From assembly GCA_020723855.1 (NCBI GenBank), contig DYIB01000011.1:1-39724 (forward strand): 39,724 nucleotides of DNA, given 5' to 3'. Shown here piece after piece: positions 1 to 6,583 of this stretch. Each line of letters opens with the position of its first letter. Positions within the stretch are counted from its first letter, which is position 1. Origin of the DNA: Uliginosibacterium gangwonense. Lineage in GTDB: Bacteria > Pseudomonadota > Gammaproteobacteria > Burkholderiales > Rhodocyclaceae. The notes beneath the pieces were generated by a model. The model had not been told where the DNA came from, searched no databases, and worked only from the letters and a program-made list of their open reading frames with translations. The position numbers and the translations under genes were made by a program.

Positions 1-1
1 C

Positions 2-1069
2 AAGTCCAAGATGGTGATGCTCAACCCGTCGGACTCGATCGTCGAGTGGGTGCTCAAGACCGTGCCGACGATGGGCGCGGGCTGGTGCCCGCCGGGGATC
101 CTGGGCATCGGCATCGGTGGCACGCCCGAAAAAGCCATGCTGATGGCCAAGGAAGCGCTGATGGCGCCGGTCGACATCCACGACCTGATCGACCGCGCAC
201 GCCGGGGTGACAAGCTCACCCGCGTGGAGGAACTGCGCCTGGAGCTGTACGATAAGGTCAACGCGCTGGGCATTGGCGCGCAAGGGCTGGGCGGCCTGAC
301 CACGGTGGTGGACGTCAAGATCCTGGACTACCCCACGCATGCGGCCAGCCTACCGGTGGCGATGATCCCCAACTGCGCCGCCACGCGGCATGTGCACTTC
401 CACCTGGACGGCAGCGGACCGGCCACGCTGGAGCCGCCGCGCCTGGAGGATTGGCCGGCGGTCACCTGGACCCCCGACACGAAGAGCGCGCGCCGGGTCA
501 ACCTGGACACGCTGACCAAAGACGAAGTGGCCACCTGGAAGGTGGGCGACAAGCTGCTGCTGAACGGCAAGATGCTGACCGGCCGCGACGCCGCGCACAA
601 GCGCATTGCCGACATGCTGGCCAAGGGCGAGAAGCTGCCGGTGGACTTCACCAACCGCGTGATTTACTACGTGGGCCCGGTGGACCCGGTGCGCGACGAG
701 GTGGTCGGCCCCGCCGGCCCCACCACCGCCACGCGCATGGACAAGTTCACGCGCATGATGCTGGAGCAAACCGGCCTGATCGGCATGATCGGCAAGGCCG
801 AGCGTGGCCCGGCCGCCATCGAGGCTATCCGCGACAACAAGGCGGTCTATCTGATGGCCGTGGGCGGCGCCGCCTATCTGGTGTCCAAAGCCATCCGCGC
901 CGCCCGGGTGGTGGCCTTCGAGGACCTGGGCATGGAGGCCATCTACGAGTTCGCGGTGAAGGACATGCCGGTCACCGTGGCCGTGGACGCCAGCGGCAAC
1001 TCGGTGCATCGGACCGGCCCGCAGGAATGGCAGGCCAGGATCGGGAAAATACCGGTAGCGGCCGTCTGA
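2..1069 (+). CDS. fumA: Fumarate hydratase class I, C-terminal part (5' end outside window)
   Basis: The frame is open from the first bases, so this is the last ~356 residues of a longer protein; class I fumarases are about 500-550 residues. These are cytosolic [4Fe-4S] enzymes that interconvert fumarate and malate in the TCA cycle. Visible family features are the NPSDSIVEWV stretch, the glycine/proline segment GAGWCPPGILGIGIGG, which in the family lies near the cluster and active site, and a C-terminal beta-type domain with GPTTATRMD and the end HRTGPQEW. The related tartrate dehydratases share this fold, but the fused alpha/beta arrangement fits fumarase better. The gene converges on the response regulator gene, with a shared hairpin between them. 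The N-terminal cluster cysteines cannot be checked here. Confidence 0.93.
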   Translation, partial: KSKMVMLNPSDSIVEWVLKTVPTMGAGWCPPGILGIGIGGTPEKAMLMAKEALMAPVDIHDLIDRARRGDKLTRVEELRLELYDKVNALGIGAQGLGGLTTVVDVKILDYPTHAASLPVAMIPNCAATRHVHFHLDGSGPATLEPPRLEDWPAVTWTPDTKSARRVNLDTLTKDEVATWKVGDKLLLNGKMLTGRDAAHKRIADMLAKGEKLPVDFTNRVIYYVGPVDPVRDEVVGPAGPTTATRMDKFTRMMLEQTGLIGMIGKAERGPAAIEAIRDNKAVYLMAVGGAAYLVSKAIRAARVVAFEDLGMEAIYEFAVKDMPVTVAVDASGNSVHRTGPQEWQARIGKIPVAAV

Positions 1070-1085
1070 TCTGAGGGGAATCGGC

Positions 1086-1119
1086 GAAACGGGCTGAAGC
1101 GCCCGCTTCAGCCCGTTTC
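1086..1119. terminator. Hairpin shared by convergent fumarase and response regulator genes
   Basis: There is a perfect 15-bp stem (1086-1100 with 1105-1119) and a GCCC loop. On the plus strand it is followed by TTTCTTT-like sequence, which fits a terminator for the fumarase gene. The right arm contains the stop codon (1108-1110) and last codons of the minus-strand response regulator gene, so the hairpin is partly coding on that strand. Confidence 0.7.
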
Positions 1120-2244
1120 TTTGGCGACCCGCTCTTCCAGGGCCGCGAGGTCGGCCCTCAGTCCGTACTCCGCATCGATCAGCCTGAGCAGCGGCAGCAG
1201 GGAGGCCGCCAGTGCCGCCAGATGCGGCCGCACCGCCTGCCCGTTGCCGGCGCGCAGCAAGCCGACGGCCCGGTCCAGGGTCGGCGGCACGGCGCGCGCG
1301 AGCACCTGACCGTGGCCGATCACCTGGTTGCCGCCGGCGCCGCGCGCGCCGTTCATGCGCTCCTCCGCCTTCTGCAGCAGGGCCTCGCTGCTGTCGATCC
1401 GGTCGGCGCTGCTGTTGGACACACCCACGCTGATGGTGAGCTGGACCGCCTTGCCGCCGTAGTGGATGGCCGCGCGGCTGATGCCGTCCTTCAGGCGCAG
1501 CGCGAACGAGGTGGAGGCGCCGAAGCCGATCATGGGGGAAACGATGGCGAACTCGCACGGCCCCACCTGGGCGACACTGTCTTCCTTGCGCACGCTGCCC
1601 CGGAGCATTTTCGCGAACCGGGCCACCAGCTTGGTTCCCAGGACTTCGCCATGCTCGGCGATCAGTTCGTCGAAGCGATCCAGCCCGATCACCAGGGCGC
1701 TCACCTCGCCGTGATGGCGGCGCGCGTGGGACAGCGCCTGCTCGCCCTGGCGCTCCAGATAGCAGCGCGTGTACAGGCCGGAGGCCACGTCCACCGCGGC
1801 GCTCTCGGCGATCACGGCGCGGCTGCGCTCCAGCTCGCGGCTGGTGCGGGCGAGCTGGATCAGGGACTCCAGCCGCGCCACGAGCTCCACGGTGCTGGTG
1901 CCCTTGGTGATGAAATCGTTGGCGCCACACTCCTTGGCCCGCTGGCGCGCCGCTTCGTCCTCGTCCCCCGAGATCATGATCACCGGCATGCTGCGGATGC
2001 GCCCGATTTCCGAAAAGCGCATGCGCTTCAGCAGGCCGTAGCCGTCCAGCCTGGGCATGGTGAGGTCGGAGATCACCACCTGGATGTCGCCGTCGGCCAG
2101 CAGGGTCTGCCAGGCCGCCTCCCCGTCGCCTTCCTCCAGGATGTCGAACTTGTCCTTGATGCGCTTGACGAGGGTGGCCCGCACTATGCGCGAGTCATCC
2201 ACGATCAGCACCCGCGGCAAGGCCCCAGACGTGTCTTCGCCCAT
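1108..2244 (-). CDS. Response regulator: receiver domain plus degenerate GGDEF domain
   Basis: The 378-residue protein has an N-terminal receiver domain (about residues 10-125). It has the acidic pair D16/D17, phospho-acceptor D60 in ISDLTMPRLDG, S92 and K114. A GGDEF-type domain follows (about 150-310), and a ~65-residue tail of unknown role. The diguanylate cyclase signature reads GPCEF (228-232) instead of GG(D/E)EF, so c-di-GMP synthesis is unlikely; a regulatory or GTP-sensing role is inference. I chose the ATG at 2244 because GAGGGG lies 6 nt upstream. The ATG two codons earlier directly abuts that sequence. The gene follows the yhdH-like gene by 12 bp and is probably co-transcribed. 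No partner histidine kinase is in the window. Confidence 0.88.
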   Translation of the reverse strand: MGEDTSGALPRVLIVDDSRIVRATLVKRIKDKFDILEEGDGEAAWQTLLADGDIQVVISDLTMPRLDGYGLLKRMRFSEIGRIRSMPVIMISGDEDEAARQRAKECGANDFITKGTSTVELVARLESLIQLARTSRELERSRAVIAESAAVDVASGLYTRCYLERQGEQALSHARRHHGEVSALVIGLDRFDELIAEHGEVLGTKLVARFAKMLRGSVRKEDSVAQVGPCEFAIVSPMIGFGASTSFALRLKDGISRAAIHYGGKAVQLTISVGVSNSSADRIDSSEALLQKAEERMNGARGAGGNQVIGHGQVLARAVPPTLDRAVGLLRAGNGQAVRPHLAALAASLLPLLRLIDAEYGLRADLAALEERVAKETG

Positions 2245-2256
2245 TACCATCCCCTC

Positions 2257-3249
2257 TCAGCCGCCGATCTCGACCACGTGGCGCCCGCGCACCCGCGCGG
2301 CGATGAATTCCTCGAACAACGGCGGCAGATCGTCGAACTTGACGGTATGGGTCATTTCGTGGAGGTGTTGCGGCCGCATGTCGGTCGCCAGGCGCTGCCA
2401 TACCTTGCGCCGCGTCGCCATGGCGGTATAGGCGGAATCGACGCCCAGCAGGCTCACGCCGCGCAGGATGAAGGGGGCAACGGTGGCGTTGAAGCTCATG
2501 CCGGCGGCCAGGCCGATGCTGGCGATGGTGCCGTTCTGCCGCATGGTGCTCGCCATCCAGGCCAGCACCTCGCCCCCCAGGTTATCCACCGCCCCCGCCC
2601 ACAAACCCTTGTCCAGGGGGCGGATCTTGCTCAGATCGAGGCTGGAGCGCAGCAGCACCTCCTTGGCGCCCAGGTGCTTGAGGTAGTCGCTCTCGGCCGC
2701 CTTGCCGGTGAGCGCCACCACGTGGTAGCCCAGCCGCGCCAGGATGTCGATGGCGATACTGCCCACACCGCCGGTGGCGCCGCTCACGATCACCTTGCCG
2801 TTCTCCGGCCGCAAGCCGTTGTCCTCCATGCGCACCACCCCCAGCGCGGCGGTATAACCGGCCGTGCCCAGGGCCATGGCATCGAACAGGCTCAATCCCT
2901 GCGGCAGCGGCACCACCCAGTCGGCCGGCACCCGGGCATATTCCGCGTAGCCGCCGTGATGGGCCACACCCAGATCGTAGCTGGTGGCGATGACTTCGTC
3001 GCCTTCCTTGAAGCGGGCATCGCTGCTGTTCACCACCGTGCCGCACAGGTCGATGCCGCCCACGCACGGGAAGCGGCGGATGATCCTGCCCTTGCCCGTC
3101 GCCGCCAGGGCATCCTTGTAGTTGACGCTGGAGTAGGCGACCTTGATCGTCACTTCGCCCGGGTCGAGCTGCTCCTCCGTCATGGTCACGAAGCGGCTGA
3201 CCGTCGCGCCATCCTGCTGATCGATGAGATAGGCCTTGAAGGGTGTCAC
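2257..3249 (-). CDS. acuI: YhdH/AcuI-type NADPH-dependent acryloyl-CoA/quinone oxidoreductase
   Basis: This 330-residue protein is a zinc-independent medium-chain dehydrogenase/reductase of the YhdH/YhfP/AcuI subfamily. The N-terminal GroES-like part contains SSVNYKDALAATG and GIDLCGTV. The Rossmann part has the nucleotide motif SGATGGVGSIAIDIL. The C-terminus HVVEIGG is typical of the subfamily. Characterised members reduce acryloyl-CoA to propionyl-CoA, detoxifying a reactive electrophile; the real substrate here cannot be read from sequence. Length matches the family (~325-330). A perfect TATAAT element lies upstream on the same strand. The gene is divergent from nlpC and leads into the response regulator gene. 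Confidence 0.9.
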   Translation of the reverse strand: MTPFKAYLIDQQDGATVSRFVTMTEEQLDPGEVTIKVAYSSVNYKDALAATGKGRIIRRFPCVGGIDLCGTVVNSSDARFKEGDEVIATSYDLGVAHHGGYAEYARVPADWVVPLPQGLSLFDAMALGTAGYTAALGVVRMEDNGLRPENGKVIVSGATGGVGSIAIDILARLGYHVVALTGKAAESDYLKHLGAKEVLLRSSLDLSKIRPLDKGLWAGAVDNLGGEVLAWMASTMRQNGTIASIGLAAGMSFNATVAPFILRGVSLLGVDSAYTAMATRRKVWQRLATDMRPQHLHEMTHTVKFDDLPPLFEEFIAARVRGRHVVEIGG

Positions 3250-3294
3250 GGGGGTCTCCTTGGGGCGATCCTGTTGTTGTCCGGAACTCGGGCG

Positions 3295-3300
3295 ATTATA
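3295..3300 (-). promoter_or_regulatory. -10 element (TATAAT) upstream of yhdH/acuI-like gene
   Basis: A perfect TATAAT is read on the minus strand about 45 bp before the start codon at 3249. No good -35 hexamer is seen at 16-18 bp, so the promoter may depend on an activator or be weak. Confidence 0.45.
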
Positions 3301-3334
3301 GCGAATGGCCCGTTTCGGACCTTATGTGCGCAGG

Positions 3335-3363
3335 TTTACAAAAGCAGGCGCCATTACTATAGT
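3335..3363 (+). promoter_or_regulatory. Sigma-70-type promoter for nlpC, probably giving a leaderless mRNA
   Basis: TTTACA (3335-3340), a 17-bp spacer and TATAGT (3358-3363) match the sigma-70 consensus well. The -10 ends only 8 bp before the ATG at 3372, so transcription would begin at or within a few bases of the start codon. There is no Shine-Dalgarno sequence. Confidence 0.65.
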
Positions 3364-3371
3364 TCAACCCC

Positions 3372-3932
3372 ATGAATTTCCGGCACATTGCCCTGGGGCT
3401 CGGACTTGCCCTGCCGGTTCTCGCCAGTTCCGCCAGCGACAGGCCTCCTTCAACCCTCACCCGCTACGCCGCCAATGCGCATGAATTGGTGGTGCGCGCC
3501 CTGTCCTTTGTGGGGATGAATTATCGCCGCGGCGGCGATTCGCCCGAGGAAGGCTTCGACTGCAGCGGGCTGGTGCGCCACGTGTTCCGCGAAGCGCTGG
3601 GACTCAGTCTGCCGCGCAGCGCCAGGGAAATGAGCACCGTGGGCGAGCCCGTGAGCGTGCAGGAGCTCAAGCCCGGCGACCTGGTGTTCTACAACACCCT
3701 GCGCCGCGCCTTCTCCCACGTGGGCATCTACCTGGGGGACAACCGTTTCGTTCACGCTCCCGCCTCGGGCGGCGAAGTACGGGTGGAGGACATGCGCCAG
3801 CCCTATTGGGCCAAGCGCTTCAACGGCGCCCGGCGCGTGGCGCCGGCAGCGGATGCCGCCGACGATCGGGTCGCCGGCACGGCGCCCGCTTCCAGCGGCT
3901 TCGAGCGCCGCAGCGCCGACTACCTCTACTGA
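3372..3932 (+). CDS. Secreted NlpC/P60 family cell-wall peptidase
   Basis: The 186-residue protein starts with a Sec-type signal peptide (MNFRHIALGLGLALPVLASS, cleavage near residue 20-22). An NlpC/P60 cysteine peptidase domain follows (about 35-155). The expected catalytic residues are present: C64 in FDCSG, H116 in SHVGIY and H128 in FVHAP. Such enzymes cut peptide stems of peptidoglycan in the periplasm during growth or remodelling. The last ~30 residues are low-complexity and lie outside the domain. The start is supported by the signal peptide, although it has no ribosome binding site and sits just behind a promoter. The 3' end overlaps the convergent patatin gene by 7 bp. Confidence 0.9.
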   Translation: MNFRHIALGLGLALPVLASSASDRPPSTLTRYAANAHELVVRALSFVGMNYRRGGDSPEEGFDCSGLVRHVFREALGLSLPRSAREMSTVGEPVSVQELKPGDLVFYNTLRRAFSHVGIYLGDNRFVHAPASGGEVRVEDMRQPYWAKRFNGARRVAPAADAADDRVAGTAPASSGFERRSADYLY

Positions 3933-4795
3933 GCCGTCCCCCTCACGCGCGCCAGCTTGCTGCGCAGCTCCGGCAGCACGGCGGCAACCGCTCTCTCCCC
4001 CTCCAGCATGGCCAAATGCTTTTCCTGGAAGTCGGTGGCCCGGATCTCGGGCGTGTTGGGACGGATCACCACGTCCGCCTCGAGGAGCTCGAAGCGGCTG
4101 ATGGACTGGCCCATGATGGCGAAGGTCTGCAGCAGCACGTCGAGGCTGTTGTGGGTCCTGCCGAACTGGGGCCGCGCCGAGATATCGACGGCGATGACGA
4201 AATCGGCGCCCAGGCTGCGCGCCACCTTTACCGGCACCGGCGCCACCAGGCCGCCGTCCACATACTCGCGCCCGTTGATCGCGACCGGCTGGAACACGCC
4301 GGGCACACTGCTGGAGGCGCGCACTGCCATGCCGGTGTTACCCGTACGGAACACCACGGCTTCCCCGCTCTTCAGGTCCGTGGCCACCACCGCCAGCGGC
4401 CGGTTGAGCTTTTCCAGGGGCCGGTTGTTGAGGGCACGATTGACGTAATTCTGCAGCGCCTCGCCTTTGAGCACGCCCCGGTCGGGCAGCGTCCAGTCGC
4501 TGACCGTCGCCTCATCCAGATGCAAGGCCAGCTTTTGCAGGTCGAAGCCGTTGTAACCGCCCGCATAAAGGGCGCCCACCACGGACCCGGCACTGGTGCC
4601 GACGATGATATCGGGCACGATGCCCTGGGCCTCCAGGGCCTTGATCACGCCCACATGGGCGAAACCCCGGGCCGCGCCGCCACCCAGGGCCAGGGCGATC
4701 TTCACCGGCTTGGGCGGTGGTACGGACTCGGGCTTGGACAGGGCGGCGCAGCCGCCGAGAAACAATGCGAAGAAAACGATCAGTGCTTGCCGCAT
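3926..4795 (-). CDS. Patatin-like phospholipase lipoprotein (RssA-like)
   Basis: The 289-residue protein begins with a lipoprotein signal (LFLGGC, lipidated Cys at residue 16), so it is probably membrane-anchored. The patatin domain shows the oxyanion-hole GGGAARG (38-44), the nucleophile elbow GTSAG with S68, and the partner aspartate D180 in VDGG, a Ser-Asp dyad. Family members are acyl hydrolases acting on lipids; the substrate is unknown. I place the start at 4795, where GGGAGA lies a few bases upstream and the signal peptide fits; an in-frame ATG at 4819 would add eight residues. The gene follows a repeat-rich intergenic region. Confidence 0.88.
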   Translation of the reverse strand: MRQALIVFFALFLGGCAALSKPESVPPPKPVKIALALGGGAARGFAHVGVIKALEAQGIVPDIIVGTSAGSVVGALYAGGYNGFDLQKLALHLDEATVSDWTLPDRGVLKGEALQNYVNRALNNRPLEKLNRPLAVVATDLKSGEAVVFRTGNTGMAVRASSSVPGVFQPVAINGREYVDGGLVAPVPVKVARSLGADFVIAVDISARPQFGRTHNSLDVLLQTFAIMGQSISRFELLEADVVIRPNTPEIRATDFQEKHLAMLEGERAVAAVLPELRSKLARVRGTAQ

Positions 4796-4930
4796 GGGAT
4801 CTCCCGCGCAGGGCAGCATTGTAGCGGCAAGCGGCGCCTCCCGGACAGGGCGGAACGGGAAGGTCGCCTTCAGCGCAACGGAATGCTATTGATCCTTACG
4901 TAACCATGTGACGAAAGCGAGCCAGATCGA

Positions 4931-5026
4931 AAATCTCCCCTGTCCCCTCTTTGCCAAAGAGGGGAACCTGCTGCGAACGGCCTTTAGCGGGTTCCTCCCT
5001 TTGCAAAGGGAGGACAGGAGGGATTT
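4931..5026. repeat. Cloverleaf-like intergenic inverted repeat element (~96 bp)
   Basis: The ends 4931-4953 and 5004-5026 are inverted repeats matching at 19 of 23 positions. Inside are two more palindromes: CCCCTCTTTG with its complement around 4944-4964, and the perfect 20-bp palindrome at 4994-5013 (CCTCCCTTTG and complement). GAACC...GGTTC (about 4964-4994) brackets the centre. GTGACG (4908-4913) and CGTCAC (5034-5039) add an outer pair. No coding sequence is present. The structure looks like a dispersed non-autonomous repeat (REP/MITE-like). It lies upstream of the patatin gene and downstream of the DUF2325 gene, both read leftward. Confidence 0.7.
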
Positions 5027-5054
5027 CAAACGGCGTCACGATATTTTGTAATTC

Positions 5055-5381
5055 TCAATAATTCCGGTGAGGGCAGCCGCGGCAGGCATCGGCCTTGGCC
5101 ATGCCCGACTCCAGGGCCTGACGCAAGCTGCAGGTGGAACGGCGACATGCCACCAGTTGCACGCCTTCGCGCTGGGCGGCCTCGCGGAAGCTCTTCATGA
5201 CGTTGTGGCCGAGGAAATCGGTAAACAGGATCACCAGTTCCGTACCGCGCGGCAGCACCACGCCGCGCCGCTGGTGGGCCTTGTCGCGGCCGGTCACGTG
5301 CTGGCGGATGCGGATGCCGAAATCGGCCAGCACATCAGGGATGTTGCCGAGGCGGTCGGCGCCGACAAGCAGTGCTTCCAT
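5055..5381 (-). CDS. DUF2325 family protein with C-terminal cysteine cluster
   Basis: This small 108-residue protein matches the DUF2325 pattern: MEALLVGADRLGNI at the start, a central GR-D and LPRGTELVILFTDFLGHNVM, then an alpha/beta end with the RR-S motif. The family has no established function. The C-terminal quarter holds C79, C84, C100, C103 and H105 (CX4C ... CX2C-X-H), which could bind a metal; that is inference. The start at 5381 is backed by GGAGG 5 nt upstream. The gene is divergent from fbpA and shares a 130-bp control region with a Fur-like operator, so a link to iron is likely. A TATAAT (5394-5399, minus strand) lies just ahead. Confidence 0.75.
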   Translation of the reverse strand: MEALLVGADRLGNIPDVLADFGIRIRQHVTGRDKAHQRRGVVLPRGTELVILFTDFLGHNVMKSFREAAQREGVQLVACRRSTCSLRQALESGMAKADACRGCPHRNY

Positions 5382-5432
5382 TCATGCCTCCGTATTATAT
5401 GAGAACAATTCCTATTTGAGATATTACACACA

Positions 5433-5473
5433 AATGCGAATGATTTGCAACTGCGTTCGCTTTTTGCTAAAGT
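5433..5473 (+). promoter_or_regulatory. fbpA promoter with overlapping Fur-box-like operator
   Basis: TTGCAA (5445-5450), a 17-bp spacer and TAAAGT (5468-5473) form a sigma-70-like promoter. The near-palindrome TGCGAAT-G-ATTTGCA (5435-5449) matches the Fur 7-1-7 layout and covers the -35. A weaker imperfect site (TGAGAAC-A-ATTCCTA, 5400-5414) lies next to the -10 of the divergent DUF2325 gene. Iron-dependent repression of fbpA is the natural reading. Confidence 0.65.
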
Positions 5474-5511
5474 CGCATCACCACGTACAAACTGTTTGGG
5501 GAGTAATTTGC

Positions 5512-6531
5512 ATGAAGACCACGAAGACCCTGGTTGCCGCCCTGGCGCTGGCTCTTGGCGTCGGCACCGTTTCCGCCGAAGAAAAAGTGCTCAACCTCTA
5601 TTCCGCCCGCCACTACCAGACGGACGAGGCCCTCTATTCCAACTTCACCAAGCAGACCGGCATCAAGATCAACCGCATCGAGGCCGGCGAGAATGAGCTG
5701 CTGGAGCGCATCAAGAACGAAGGCGCCAACAGTCCCGCGGACGTCCTGCTCACGGTGGATGCCGCGCGGCTGGCCAAGGCGGACGAACTGGGCCTGTTCG
5801 CCCCGGTGAATTCCAAGCTGCTGGAGTCGCGCATCCCCGCCCACATGCGCACCAAAGACTGGTTCGCCTTCTCCACCCGGGCCCGGGTGATCGTGTACAA
5901 CAAGGCAACGATCGATCCCGCCGACGTGCAGAACTACGAAGACCTGGCCAATCCCAAGCTGAAGGGCAAGGTATGCGTGCGCTCCGGCTCGCATCCCTAC
6001 AACCTGTCCCTGGGCGCCGCCCTGATCGAGCACCATGGCGAGCAGAAGACCGAGGAATGGGTCAAGGGCCTGGTGGCCAATTTCGCCCGCGCCCCGAAGG
6101 GCGGCGACACCGACCAGATCAAGGCGGTGGCGGCCGGCGAATGCGGCGTGGCCCTCACCAACAGCTACTACCTGGCGCGCCTGATGCGCTCCACCAAGCC
6201 GGAAGACCAGAAAGTGGTGGAACAGATCGGACTGGTATGGCCCAACCAGAAGACCACCGGCACCCACGTGAACGTGTCCGGCGGCGGCATGCTGAAGACC
6301 GCCCCCAACAAGGAAGCGGCGGTGAAGTTCCTGGAATACCTGGCCTCCGACCAAGCCCAGATCTACTTTGCCGACGGCAACAACGAATGGCCGGTGGTGC
6401 CCGGCGTCAAGACCAGGAATCCCGCGCTCGAGAAGATGGGCTCGTTCAAGGCCGACGGCATCAATGTCGGCGTCCTGGCCAAGAACCAGGCCGCGGCCCA
6501 GAAGGTGTTCGACCGGGCGGGCTGGCGCTGA
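5512..6531 (+). CDS. fbpA: Ferric iron ABC transporter, periplasmic binding protein
   Basis: The 339-residue protein has a Sec signal peptide (MKTTKTLVAALALALGVGTVSA), then a type 2 periplasmic binding fold of the FbpA/FutA class. Family markers include VLNLYSARHYQTDEALYSNF near the mature N-terminus and the tyrosine-containing TNSYYLARL, where the paired tyrosines usually bind Fe(III). It delivers iron to the FbpB permease. The ATG at 5512 is chosen because it gives the signal peptide and has GGGGAG 8 nt upstream; longer upstream in-frame sequence is not signal-like. It sits behind a Fur-box-like operator and is convergent with fbpB, an unusual split of the fbpABC order. Confidence 0.93.
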   Translation: MKTTKTLVAALALALGVGTVSAEEKVLNLYSARHYQTDEALYSNFTKQTGIKINRIEAGENELLERIKNEGANSPADVLLTVDAARLAKADELGLFAPVNSKLLESRIPAHMRTKDWFAFSTRARVIVYNKATIDPADVQNYEDLANPKLKGKVCVRSGSHPYNLSLGAALIEHHGEQKTEEWVKGLVANFARAPKGGDTDQIKAVAAGECGVALTNSYYLARLMRSTKPEDQKVVEQIGLVWPNQKTTGTHVNVSGGGMLKTAPNKEAAVKFLEYLASDQAQIYFADGNNEWPVVPGVKTRNPALEKMGSFKADGINVGVLAKNQAAAQKVFDRAGWR

Positions 6532-6557
6532 ACGACCCTCCTCCCCTTCGACACCGG

Positions 6558-6583
6558 AAAAAGCCCCGCATGCGGGGTTTTTT
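6558..6583. terminator. Bidirectional Rho-independent terminator between fbpA and fbpB
   Basis: The perfect palindrome CCCCGCATGCGGGG (6564-6577) is preceded by AAAAA and followed by TTTTTT, so it has a U-tract in both directions. It ends both convergent genes. The fbpB stop codon (6582-6584) lies inside the T-tract. Confidence 0.85.

Noticed and set aside
1222-3375. A long plus-strand open frame antisense to the response regulator and yhdH/acuI genes
   Set aside because: Its His/Ala/Gly-rich composition is typical of antisense shadows at high GC. The minus-strand genes have clear domains and ribosome sites.
5134-5511. N-terminal extension of fbpA through the intergenic region and DUF2325
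   Set aside because: The extension is antisense to DUF2325 and would destroy the signal peptide. The ATG at 5512 has a ribosome site.
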